NCBI GenBank assembly: GCA_944392335.1
Contig: CALXWJ010000092.1
Span: forward strand, 27,769 to 91,768
Direction: 5' to 3'
Length of the DNA stretch: 64,000 nt
Origin: an uncultured Clostridia bacterium
GTDB lineage: Bacteria > Bacillota > Clostridia > UBA1381
Below, in pieces: positions 54,805 through 63,111 of the stretch (position 1 is the first letter of the stretch; the number at the start of each line of letters is the position of its first letter). The notes under the pieces were generated by a model. It was given only the letters and a program-made list of their open reading frames with translations, did no database searches and was not told where the DNA came from. The position numbers and the translations under genes were made by a program.

Positions 54805-54843
54805 TAACCACCTTACAGCAATATTTAATACATGTATCTATAT

Positions 54844-54872
54844 ATTATATAAGATAAAAACACAATTGTCAA
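54844..54872 (-). promoter_or_regulatory. Consensus promoter of metH
   Basis: On the minus strand TTGACA (54867-54872), 17 bases, TATAAT (54844-54849): an exact consensus. The predicted leader is only about 33 bases. Confidence 0.85.
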
Positions 54873-55096
54873 ATTTCATTTTTATGTTTTCTTAATTTTT
54901 TAAGAAACAAGCAATGAGGCAATTGTTCAAAAGGGTATGGTTTTTTTTAAGAACGAAGAGCTGCATTTGCAATTTCCCTCAGAGCATCTGCCATCAAAAA
55001 TCCGTGTATTATCCCTTTAATTTTATGGGTTTATTTATGCTTTTCACGTTGATCGGATGTAAATATTACAATAATATTACACTATTCCCAAAGATA

Positions 55097-55125
55097 TTGA
55101 CAATATCAAAAAATTAAATTATACT
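55097..55125 (+). promoter_or_regulatory. Promoter of the ABC exporter gene
   Basis: TTGACA (55097-55102), 17 bases, TATACT (55120-55125). The sequence 54873-55096 before it is AT-rich and shows no supported gene. Confidence 0.75.
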
Positions 55126-55194
55126 CTCTACGTAAAAGAAAAAATCCAAAGACTGAAAAGCTTATTTTATGTATGAGAGAAAGGATTTGGTGTT

Positions 55195-56976
55195 ATGGAA
55201 ACGGAAAAAAAATATAAAGGCTTCTGGAAATATATACACAGATATATAAAGCCGTACTATAAAAAGCTGGTTATAACCATGCTTGGTGCAATTGTTGTAG
55301 GTGTTTGTGTTGCCCTTCAGCCCCTTGTTATAAGATATATTGTTGACGACGGCATATCGAATCCCGCATTGTCATCCGATGAAAAGATCAGCTATGTTAT
55401 AGGTATGTGTATTTTTTATCTCATACTTGCTGCAAGTCGAATTGCATTATGGCGTGTGGCTTTCATAAATATGCTTAAAAGCCTGGAAGGAAGTTTGTTT
55501 AATCTTCGTTCGCATTTTTTTGCCCATGTTCAGCATATGTGTATGAGATTTTATGACAAAACATCTGTGGGTGAACTGTTTAACTGTATAATGGGCTCTC
55601 CCATGGTAAATATCAAAACCTATATGAATCAGATGTTTATAAATGTGCCGTACCAGGTGGTCTCATTTATAATATCGGTCACCGCACTTGCCATGTATGA
55701 CTGGATGCTGACCATAATATTGCTTTTAACGGCATTTATCATGGCGATCTTTAACTTTGTTTCAAGGAAGAAAATACGAACTTTATTCAAGGATTACATA
55801 AAAGTCGAATCCGAGGCGAGCCATTATCTTAACGATACCTTGCACGGAATGGATTCGATTAAGTTATATTCAATAGAAGACAGTATTTTCGAGGTATTTA
55901 AAAATTTTATATTCAATATGTATGAAAAGGGCGTCAAAGCAAGCTTCCGCCAGACAGCTGAGAGCATGAAGCCCGAATTCATTCAGTATGTCGGAACGGC
56001 AGTTGTATATTTGGTAGGTACGATATCATGTGTGTACAGAGGCATGTCGGTAGGAACCTTGTATGCGTTCCTCTCAAGTATGGGTACCATTCTTGCCACA
56101 CTTATAAGCTGGCTCAATATAGGTTTGCAAAAATCCTCTGCCGAGGCCGGTCTTTATAAGATCATGAATATTTTGGATACCGATACGTCAACGCCGGAGA
56201 TCGATGAGAGCCATACAAGAAATATCGCAGTTGAAAAAGAAAGCGCGATCAAAAATAACAAGCCTTGTATCTCCTTTAAAAACGTTACCTTCGGATATGA
56301 CAACAGAACAGTTTTTAATCATTTTAGCTGTGATGTAAAATATAATGAAAGCGTCGCTTTGGTCGGAGGAAGCGGAAGCGGTAAAAGTACCTTTACAAAG
56401 CTTGCCATGAGATTATATGATCCAACTGAAGGCGCAATACTTGTCCATGGAAGAGATGTACGACAGTATACACTTCATGACCTAAGAGTTACCTTTGGTG
56501 TTGTACCGCAGAACCCGTTTATATTCTACGGTTCGATTTGGGATAACATTTTAATTGCCCGGCCGGAGGCGTCTAATCAGGAAGTAATGAAAGCAATGGA
56601 AATTGCTCATGTGCATGAATTTGTAAACGAGCTTGAACATGGCTGGAATACCGTTGTCGGTGACGGTGCTTTAGGGCTCTCGGGCGGACAAAAACAAAGG
56701 ATTGCTATTGCAAGAGCTGTTCTCGGAAAACCTGATATCCTTATCTTCGATGAGGCAACCTCCGCTCTCGATAACATTTCTGAAAGACATATCCAACAGG
56801 CTATGGAAGATCTTATGAAAACTCATACTGTAATAATAGTTGCCCACAGACTCTCAACCATAAAAAATGTTGACAGGATATTGGTATTTGATAACGGAAA
56901 AATTGTTCAGGAAGGAACCTATGATGAGCTTTCAACAAAAGAAGGCGAATTCAAAAATCTTCTAAACAGTCAATAA
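55195..56976 (+). CDS. ABC exporter half-transporter (MsbA/BmrA-like)
   Basis: The protein has 593 residues. Six membrane helices cover about 25-315, followed by the nucleotide-binding domain. Walker A is GGSGSGKST, the Q loop FGVVPQNPFIFYGS, the signature LSGGQKQRIAIARA, Walker B ILIFDEATSALD, and the switch His VAHRLSTI. All motifs look intact, so a homodimer could be active. The substrate (lipid, peptide or drug) cannot be told. Single gene with its own promoter and terminator. Confidence 0.9.
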   Translation: METEKKYKGFWKYIHRYIKPYYKKLVITMLGAIVVGVCVALQPLVIRYIVDDGISNPALSSDEKISYVIGMCIFYLILAASRIALWRVAFINMLKSLEGSLFNLRSHFFAHVQHMCMRFYDKTSVGELFNCIMGSPMVNIKTYMNQMFINVPYQVVSFIISVTALAMYDWMLTIILLLTAFIMAIFNFVSRKKIRTLFKDYIKVESEASHYLNDTLHGMDSIKLYSIEDSIFEVFKNFIFNMYEKGVKASFRQTAESMKPEFIQYVGTAVVYLVGTISCVYRGMSVGTLYAFLSSMGTILATLISWLNIGLQKSSAEAGLYKIMNILDTDTSTPEIDESHTRNIAVEKESAIKNNKPCISFKNVTFGYDNRTVFNHFSCDVKYNESVALVGGSGSGKSTFTKLAMRLYDPTEGAILVHGRDVRQYTLHDLRVTFGVVPQNPFIFYGSIWDNILIARPEASNQEVMKAMEIAHVHEFVNELEHGWNTVVGDGALGLSGGQKQRIAIARAVLGKPDILIFDEATSALDNISERHIQQAMEDLMKTHTVIIVAHRLSTIKNVDRILVFDNGKIVQEGTYDELSTKEGEFKNLLNSQ

Positions 56977-57051
56977 AACAAAGACACGGCAGGATTTTAC
57001 ACTCATGTATCCGGGCCGGATAACTCTAACGCTTGTTATTTATATAATATT

Positions 57052-57094
57052 GATAAGGCTGCATGTTTAAAAATGCAGCCTTATTTATCGTTTT
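57052..57094 (+). terminator. Terminator of the ABC exporter gene
   Basis: GATAAGGCTGCAT pairs with ATGCAGCCTTAT around an 8-base loop, followed by TTATCGTTTT. Confidence 0.8.
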
Positions 57095-57142
57095 AAAACA
57101 TGATTCAAGAACGCGGCGATAATTACGCACTGCATTTACAGG

Positions 57143-57282
57143 TTCAATAATTGCTTGCCCGTTTCAACAAGGATAAAAGCGCCGTACAGAAGCGCTGTAA
57201 ACGGTGGTAGATTGTATTCTCACCGATTACAAATATAGAACCCGCGCCGATTACGGCGGGGGACAACATGCGCGCAGTTATA
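57143..57282 (-). repeat. Dispersed hairpin repeat, copy L
   Basis: Central arms are GTAAACGGTGGTAG and TTCTCACCGATTAC, with a G-C pair replacing the A-T of other copies. The third hairpin is CCGCGCCGATTACGGCGGGG; it ends CGCGCAGTTATA. It lies 55 bp beyond the recombinase stop. Confidence 0.88.
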
Positions 57283-57337
57283 TTATTTTTTTAACGTATA
57301 TGATAGTAATATACACATAATATACAAATACAAAATA

Positions 57338-58843
57338 TCATAGCATAAGAAAAAACCTCAGAAACCGCATGATTTCTAAGGTTTTTAATGGTGAAGCGTC
57401 TTGCACCAAATCCGAATTTTCTACTTCATCTAATGTTATCGTTCTTGTCCCATCCTTAAAATTATATGTTATCACCATTTTATCATCATAGAGATATACC
57501 GAATTTACAAATGTGTCTATAAGCATTTGCTTATACTTCTCATTTTCAATATTGCCGTCCTTAAATCGGCTTATCCAAAATAATATCTGTTCTTTTGTTA
57601 AAATCGGGTGTTCGATCTCCTCATTAAGTATCGCCGACTCGATTTCTGATTTCCGTTGTTCCAGCTCCTCAAGTCTCTGTTTAGTCGAAGCTGTTACAAT
57701 ACCCATTTGAATGGCATTGAGCATGTTGTTTATGCCCGATTCAACTTCATTCAAATTTTTCTTTAATGCCTTTACTATCGTATTTTCCTTAGACTGCAAA
57801 TTATATACGGCATCCGCAATTTGCTCTATAATATCCTCTTTAAGCACTGTCTGTTTGGTCAGCCGAACCACTAAATTTTCTATGTAATCTTTTTTCACCG
57901 TCTTTTTATCACAAGACCTATGCTTTTTTGCATTGGCGCATTTGTAATAATGATACATCACATTCTTTGAGCCATATCCGCTTTCGCCGAGCATAGGCGC
58001 TCCGCACTTTCCGCAGAACAGCTTTGTACTCAGCAGATAGCTCACTTTTGCTTTTTCCTTTGCAGGCGCTCGTTTGTTGCTCTCCATCCTCTTCTGCACC
58101 TTTTCAAATACATCCTCAGATATTATAGGCGGAATACCGTTAGGGATAATAATATCTTTGTACTTGTATTCGTCTATATACTTACGATTTTTCAGCAGCG
58201 TATGCAGACTGCTTTTGTTGAAATCCGCGCCGGTGGTTGTTTTAAGTCCCCTGCTGTTGAGAGACTCTATTATATCCTTTATCAGATCACCATCAGCATA
58301 CCTCGTAAATATTTCAACTACTATCGGCGCAGTATTTGGATCTATAGCATAATGCTTGTCTTTATCGACTGTATATCCCAACGGCATAGTGCCGCCGTTA
58401 TATCTTGCCTTTAAAGCATTTTCCGTCATGCCTCTTGTGACCTTTTGCGACAGCTCCGCTGAATAATATTCCGCATAACCTTCAAGCATCGATTCAAGAA
58501 TAATACCCTCCGGCCCTTCCGATATTGTTTCCTTTGCGGAAACCACCTTGACTCCGTTTTTCCTAAGTATCGCCTTATAATGCGCAGAATCGTATCTATT
58601 TCGCGCAAACCTGTCCAATTTCCACACAAGAACAACATCAAACAACCCCTTTGCGCTGTCCTTGACCTTACGCTGAAACTCGGGACGATTATCTGTCTTA
58701 ACCGATAAAGCACGGTCGATATAATTCTTCACTATCACCATATCGTTTTTGTCGGCATACTCCTTACACTCACGAAGCTGACCTTCAATGGACTCTTCGC
58801 GCTGATTGTCTGAGGAATATCTCGCATATATGACTGCTCTCAT
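57338..58843 (-). CDS. Large serine recombinase
   Basis: The protein has 501 residues. The resolvase domain covers 1 to about 145, with the catalytic Ser10 in YARYSSDNQREES and the Arg cluster in WKLDRFARNRYD. The recombinase domain follows (MPLGYTVDKDKHYAIDP, LKNRKYIDEYKY), then a zinc ribbon (FCGKCGAPML, YYKCAN, SCDKK) and a coiled coil (about 345-410). Such enzymes integrate and excise phages and transposons by single-strand-paired double cuts. The start overlaps the stop of the truncated kinase gene (ATGA), and the 3' end encodes a terminator-like hairpin. Whether it is still mobile is unknown. Confidence 0.92.
   Translation of the reverse strand: MRAVIYARYSSDNQREESIEGQLRECKEYADKNDMVIVKNYIDRALSVKTDNRPEFQRKVKDSAKGLFDVVLVWKLDRFARNRYDSAHYKAILRKNGVKVVSAKETISEGPEGIILESMLEGYAEYYSAELSQKVTRGMTENALKARYNGGTMPLGYTVDKDKHYAIDPNTAPIVVEIFTRYADGDLIKDIIESLNSRGLKTTTGADFNKSSLHTLLKNRKYIDEYKYKDIIIPNGIPPIISEDVFEKVQKRMESNKRAPAKEKAKVSYLLSTKLFCGKCGAPMLGESGYGSKNVMYHYYKCANAKKHRSCDKKTVKKDYIENLVVRLTKQTVLKEDIIEQIADAVYNLQSKENTIVKALKKNLNEVESGINNMLNAIQMGIVTASTKQRLEELEQRKSEIESAILNEEIEHPILTKEQILFWISRFKDGNIENEKYKQMLIDTFVNSVYLYDDKMVITYNFKDGTRTITLDEVENSDLVQDASPLKTLEIMRFLRFFLML
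57351..57386 (-). terminator. Hairpin within the last codons of the recombinase gene
   Basis: AAAAACCTCAGAAA and TTTCTAAGGTTTTT pair with one mismatch around an 8-base loop. On the minus strand the T-rich arm comes last and is still coding (FF before LML). It looks like a terminator embedded in the open reading frame. Confidence 0.55.
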
Positions 58844-59196
58844 ATTTTATGTATCACTCTCCTCCCTTCATCATGTCGAAATATGAGCGAGATCGACCTT
58901 ATATCACATTTTGCACTATCGATATTTTTTATGATATTGTCTATGATAGACTGCTCATGCATTACCCAGCAGAATATGATATTATCATAAGTCGAACAGC
59001 GTATGAACTGATTAAGCAGAAAGCAAATGTTTTTCATAACCATCTGCTTTGTCTCTTCTGTGACCCGGAAAGGATGCGCATCCCAACACCAGTCACCGTC
59101 AAGAAAAACGCTGTTGTTTAATTTTGATTTCAGCCGTTGGCACACGGTCGTCTTACCGACACCCATCGTGCCGCCTATCAGATATAAGTTTTTCAT
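58840..59196 (-). pseudogene. P-loop nucleotide kinase-like gene, 3' truncated at the recombinase
   Basis: The 118 residues begin NLYLIGGTMGVGKTTVCQRL, a Walker A P-loop, followed by VFLDGDWCWDAHPF, typical of small AAA-type kinases of about 180 residues. The similarity to that fold runs to SISLI. The last 13 residues (FRHDEGRRVIHKI) look foreign and run straight into the recombinase start, so the original C-terminus appears lost. The junction is near 58880. No remaining 3' part was found left of the recombinase. It starts 2 bases after the phosphorylase stop with GAGG inside that gene. Confidence 0.65.
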
Positions 59197-59197
59197 T

Positions 59198-59977
59198 CTA
59201 TTTTTCCTCTGCTAACATCGCCAAACCACACTCAAACGCCAGCAGCATATATTTCTCAGCATTCGTAAGTCCATGCAGCGCCAAGTCGCGTATGTCCCAT
59301 GTGTCCGAACTGAGATCATCCGCACCGTATAAGAATTGTATAAACGGGACTTTTCTGTACTGCGAAACCGCTAGCATCGCTGAACATTCCATATCTGCGG
59401 CAATGCAGCCTTCCTGTTTCCTCTCATTGATGAGCGGTATCGTTTCTCTGTAAATAGCATCCGAGATCCATGTTTTGCCCTTTACATATGGATATCCGCA
59501 GCTTTTTAAAACAGCCTCCAATATTTGCACAGAATACTCGTTAGCATTGACCTCCGCCGATGGCGCTATGTAATGATAGCTTGTGCCCTCATCACGCACA
59601 GCTGATGTGGGGATTATTATCTTGTCCTTTACTTTTTCATCATCCAGAACACCGCAGGAGCCAAAAAGAACAAATTTTTCAGTTCCCATCGCGACCACTT
59701 CTTCAAATCCGACAACACATGCCGGTGCGCCTACCCTTGATATATAAAAGGCTATGTCAGTATCCTTATATTTAATTTTATATACCGGTATTGATCCGTT
59801 TGCGGTATAAAGCTCAGCTATTTTCTTAGTGCCATCCAATGATGCAAACTTTTGAATGATATTTTCCGAAAAGGTAGAAACACATATTTTCGGGAAATCC
59901 TCTATCTTCTTTGTAGTATCGAAAGCAGTAAACAATGCCGGTTCTGTTATTTCGGTTCTTTGAAATATTGTTTTCAT
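59198..59977 (-). CDS. Nucleoside phosphorylase
   Basis: The protein has 259 residues. FVLFGSCGVLDDEKVKDKII and TSAVRDEGTSYHYI, then CIAADMECSAMLAVSQYR, are the phosphate, base and ribose-contact regions of the PNP/UDP family (uridine or purine nucleoside phosphorylases). It splits nucleosides with phosphate. An ATG at 59983 is also possible; the one at 59977 has better spacing to GAAGG. It lies in the XRE-headed gene train, upstream of the broken kinase. Confidence 0.83.
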   Translation of the reverse strand: MKTIFQRTEITEPALFTAFDTTKKIEDFPKICVSTFSENIIQKFASLDGTKKIAELYTANGSIPVYKIKYKDTDIAFYISRVGAPACVVGFEEVVAMGTEKFVLFGSCGVLDDEKVKDKIIIPTSAVRDEGTSYHYIAPSAEVNANEYSVQILEAVLKSCGYPYVKGKTWISDAIYRETIPLINERKQEGCIAADMECSAMLAVSQYRKVPFIQFLYGADDLSSDTWDIRDLALHGLTNAEKYMLLAFECGLAMLAEEK

Positions 59978-60057
59978 ATTCATCCTTCTCCCTTATTCTT
60001 TTTTATTTATCATAACGCCTCTAAAGCTATATGTTTGGAAAATTAAGACTATTATGA

Positions 60058-60396
60058 TTAAAAATTATGTTCTGCCCACCAATCCACAAAATCTCTAAGC
60101 CCATCACTGAAGCCCTCAAGGTCATCCATCGTAATCGCTCCATCGTGCAGCAGATTTAGAATATTTATTATCAAAGCGGACCTGCGCATCTCAACACAAA
60201 CCCCCGGTTTCTTTTTGTCCTCTCTTATTTTCTTTTCCAGTTCCCAAAATTTCTCCGATGCCAAGCCTTCTTCGCTCAACAATTCTATATATCCCTTATT
60301 AAGCTTATCCATATATGCTTCTTGCCAGCCCGCAATACGACTTTTGAATAGCTTCCAATCCTGTTCCGTATATCTGTTGTCATTTGTTTTCATCAT
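60058..60396 (-). CDS. Small helical protein of unknown function (112 aa)
   Basis: YTEQDWKLFKSRIAGWQEAY, FWELEKKIREDKKKPGVCVE and LLHDGAITMDDLEGFSDGL suggest a compact helical protein. I recall similar genes in Clostridia annotated as multidrug transporter, which the sequence does not support because no membrane helix is present. GGAAGGAG precedes the start. It is 16 bases after the YdcF gene in the same train. Confidence 0.65.
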   Translation of the reverse strand: MMKTNDNRYTEQDWKLFKSRIAGWQEAYMDKLNKGYIELLSEEGLASEKFWELEKKIREDKKKPGVCVEMRRSALIINILNLLHDGAITMDDLEGFSDGLRDFVDWWAEHNF

Positions 60397-60412
60397 GTTA
60401 CTCCTTCCATAT

Positions 60413-61009
60413 TTATCTGTCCCCATACCATTCTGTAAAGTCAATTTGTTCTCCGCAACGCTTCAATTCTCCAAGAACTCTTTTCGCTCCGTATTCGGAC
60501 AAATGCCAGTTGTCCTTATTGATGCCGAACCCCTCAAAAGTCTTAACATAAAATTCCGTATTAGGGAATGCGGATTGATAAAACAGCAGACACCGTCTTG
60601 CATGAAATGCTTTGCATATAAGTATCGCCTTACGAATATCCAATCCGTTTTCATCAACTAATTTTCTCGCATATATCGCGTTCTCTTTTGTGAATGAAGA
60701 TTTGTTTTCGCCTAAAATAACTTTTTTCGGCACGCCGTTCTTCACAAGCACATCGGTGTAAAATTCACATTCATCGGCATAATCACCGTTGTATATATCC
60801 TGCTTTGAACGGCTCCCGGCGAATCTGCCTGTTTTAATGCTTACGCCTCCGCCTATCATTATTATCGGTGCATAACCCTGTTTCCACAGCTCCGCTGCAG
60901 TTTCCGCCGCCTCCGGATGCGAGCCGCCGACCACCATTATCACATCTGATCGCTGCGGCTCGTCCTCCACAAAAATAAAATCGGTTATCGCTTTGATATT
61001 TCTGTTCAC
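60413..61009 (-). CDS. YdcF family protein (DUF218)
   Basis: The protein has 198 residues and starts at GTG. SDVIMVVGGSHPEAAETAAELW, PIIMIGGG, ENAIYARKLVDENG and ILICKAFHARRCLLFYQ are the conserved strands of the DUF218/YdcF fold. Here it is soluble, without the membrane anchor of SanA or ElyC. Substrate unknown; YdcF of E. coli binds SAM. It begins 3 bases after the pRiA4b ORF-3-like gene. Confidence 0.85.
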   Translation of the reverse strand: MNRNIKAITDFIFVEDEPQRSDVIMVVGGSHPEAAETAAELWKQGYAPIIMIGGGVSIKTGRFAGSRSKQDIYNGDYADECEFYTDVLVKNGVPKKVILGENKSSFTKENAIYARKLVDENGLDIRKAILICKAFHARRCLLFYQSAFPNTEFYVKTFEGFGINKDNWHLSEYGAKRVLGELKRCGEQIDFTEWYGDR

Positions 61010-61012
61010 TGC

Positions 61013-61612
61013 TCAATCCTCATATTCACCCTCGTATGCTTCTTTTATAGAATCAATGTCATATTTTAAGAGCATATTTGTGAGCTTCAAATCAAATCTC
61101 CTATAATCCCATTCTTTTTCTTTATCTTCATATGAAGAATAGATCATAGGCAGAGCACCGGTCTTATCTGTCTGCTCTATATAGTCTTCCAGCACTCCCG
61201 GAAAGCTGTCCTCAATAATGCCATATCCTTCTCCTGCAGTTATATATGGATAATGTGTACCGGTTCCGCGCCGCATCTCTGTGACAGAAATAAGCTCCAT
61301 GTCAAAACGCCATCCTGCTCCGTAATCATATTCTATCGTAAGTTTATCTCCAACCGCAAGCTTTAGCTTTGAAAGCTTGACCGTACTCGGATCAATTGCA
61401 TCTTCGTCAACATCTCCAAAGTCATCATACGTAAATTCATATGTTTCATCTGCACGCCTGACGCAAAACAAATGGCTGCCATTTGCCCCAAATGCTGCAA
61501 GCACCGTATACGCCATTTTTGACACGGTCGATAACGAAGATATTTCAATATCTCTCCATATTTTTTCTTCTAATTCATATAGCTTTACTTTAAATTTGTA
61601 TACTTCCGCCAT
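61013..61612 (-). CDS. Plasmid pRiA4b ORF-3 family protein
   Basis: The protein has 199 residues. VYKFKVKLYELEEKIWRDIE, then HLFCVRRADETYEF and YDYGAGWRFDMELISV, match the PRiA4_ORF3 family. This is frequent on plasmids, in mobile elements and in defence-rich regions, and its role is not known. GGAGG stands 9 bases before the ATG. It follows the chloramphenicol acetyltransferase remnant. Confidence 0.85.
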   Translation of the reverse strand: MAEVYKFKVKLYELEEKIWRDIEISSLSTVSKMAYTVLAAFGANGSHLFCVRRADETYEFTYDDFGDVDEDAIDPSTVKLSKLKLAVGDKLTIEYDYGAGWRFDMELISVTEMRRGTGTHYPYITAGEGYGIIEDSFPGVLEDYIEQTDKTGALPMIYSSYEDKEKEWDYRRFDLKLTNMLLKYDIDSIKEAYEGEYED

Positions 61613-61633
61613 TTTATATATCCTCCAATTTGT

Positions 61634-62261
61634 TCAATACTCATTCAAAAATCTCTGCACCTTATCCGCAAGCTTTCCTATATGCAGTCCATCCACAAAT
61701 GAATGGTGTGCCTGTACGGAAAATGGAAGAAGCATCTTTCCGTCACGTTCAAAATATTTTCCCCAATCGAAAAGCGGCATCGCATTATCCTTTTTGCCGG
61801 AATTGGTATGCGATATATGCGTATATGATACCCAAGGCATAGGTGAAAACTGAAACACATCATTTCCGAGCGGCCCTGTGAAATACTCTTTCTGTTCATT
61901 TGCCGTCTTTGCTGCCAAAGCAACATACTCCCCCCATTGTATCCTTCATAGGAACATTTACGACCTTAAACAGCTCTGTTTCCTTATCAAGATACGTAAA
62001 CGCAGTATCTATTTTATCGAACAGCACTACTTTTCCGTCAAGAAAGTGATACCGAAATTCCTCTATCTCATTCGCACATTTTGATACCGCAAAGACCAGT
62101 GCCATGGTAAACGAATAGTTCTGTTTTTTTATCTTTTTTAAAAAATTAGTTATATCCAGCTCAAATGTTACACAGAATGCAGGCTCAATACAATCTCTAA
62201 ACACAGCGCAGTGCATTGCACGTTTCCAATCCTTTTCGTTTATTACTTTATAGCCGTTCAT
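61634..62261 (-). pseudogene. Chloramphenicol acetyltransferase-like gene split by a one-base frameshift
   Basis: The first part (from ATG 62261) reads to VNVPMKDTMG; the second, in another frame, reads ALAAKTANEQKEYFTGPLGN to the end at 61634. The active-site motif HHSFVDGLHIG (HHxxxDG) is in the second part. The frames join at a run of six C (61930-61935; six G on the coding strand); five would restore one reading frame of about 208 residues, the usual CAT length. It is either a pseudogene, a phase-variable gene or a sequencing error. Confidence 0.85.
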
Positions 62262-62280
62262 TTCCTCACCTTTTTCTCCA

Positions 62281-62982
62281 TTATCTCATATACCAACATG
62301 ACACCGTTTTCACATTCCCATCGTTCATCTTTAATTCGTCCTTTATTTGCTTGAACTGCTCCGATGTGACCGGATCCGTTTTGGTCCCACTGCTGATACT
62401 CTTTTTAATATCCCTCAGAATCGTAAGAAACGTGTTCTTTATCTTCTCCGATTCCGCCTCATGCTGTCCTATTTTCTGTGATTTAAGGGCTTTAATGTCC
62501 TTTTTGATCTCGCTTTTATCTTTATCTGTTTTCTTGTAAAAATCACTGAGCCCAGCTGCGGCAAGGTCTATGATCTCATTTCTGCTTACTATACCTGCGG
62601 CGATACTATCGGAGAAATAAGATTTTATCAGATACAACAGATACGTGAACCGCTCATGCTCGATCAGGCAGTTTAGGACAGCCATATCTATATTTCCCGA
62701 CAGAATTGCTTTAACTGCGCCATTCGACAGCCCCAGCTCGCTTATGTCATGATTTTTAGGTTCTCTTATTGTAGTCAGACCAAGAATATAGTCCGTGGAC
62801 ACATTCAGCGCCCGTGCCAGCTCTATAAGAATATCACTGCTTATATTCTTGATTTTTCCGTTCTCAATTCGGCTTAGCTGTGACGGCACTATCTCTGTTA
62901 TTTCACTCAGCTGCTTTTTCGATAAACCGCGTGCCGTTCTTAAATCACCTATAATTTCTCCCGGCGTTCCAGGCAAATACAT
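62281..62982 (-). CDS. XRE family transcriptional regulator
   Basis: The protein has 233 residues. The N-terminal helix-turn-helix is IIGDLRTARGLSKKQLSEIT with PSQLSRIENGKIKNISSDIL and LARALNVSTDYILGL. The C-terminal part is helical and charged, probably for dimerisation or signal binding. It is first in the minus-strand train, 19 bp before the CAT remnant, from the promoter at 63004-63032. It probably autoregulates and could control mobility or cargo genes. Confidence 0.9.
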   Translation of the reverse strand: MYLPGTPGEIIGDLRTARGLSKKQLSEITEIVPSQLSRIENGKIKNISSDILIELARALNVSTDYILGLTTIREPKNHDISELGLSNGAVKAILSGNIDMAVLNCLIEHERFTYLLYLIKSYFSDSIAAGIVSRNEIIDLAAAGLSDFYKKTDKDKSEIKKDIKALKSQKIGQHEAESEKIKNTFLTILRDIKKSISSGTKTDPVTSEQFKQIKDELKMNDGNVKTVSCWYMR

Positions 62983-63003
62983 ACGATCAACTCCTATGAT
63001 CGC

Positions 63004-63032
63004 ATTATACCATATCCTGTGCAGAAATGCAA
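63004..63032 (-). promoter_or_regulatory. Promoter of the XRE-headed gene train
   Basis: On the minus strand TTGCAT (63027-63032), 17 bases, TATAAT (63004-63009). Several ATGCA-containing words occur between 63026 and 63072 and may be regulator sites. Confidence 0.75.
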
Positions 63033-63111
63033 TATTTTTTAAAATATGCAGCTCAAAACGCCATAATGCAGTATAGCGATGTGGTTAAAAAAAATGTGGT
63101 ATAATGGCAGT

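Noticed and set aside
54805..54843. SAM or cobalamin riboswitch before metH
   Set aside because: The consensus promoter leaves only about 33 bases of leader.
54914..55117. 67-codon plus-strand frame in the metH-ABC exporter gap
   Set aside because: No ribosome site, low-complexity composition, and it overlaps the exporter promoter.
4011..57282. CRISPR array
   Set aside because: The repeats are thousands of bases apart, long, and variable inside; no spacers and no cas genes.
60058..60396. Multidrug transporter
   Set aside because: The name is remembered from annotations of similar genes, but the protein is short, charged and has no membrane helix.
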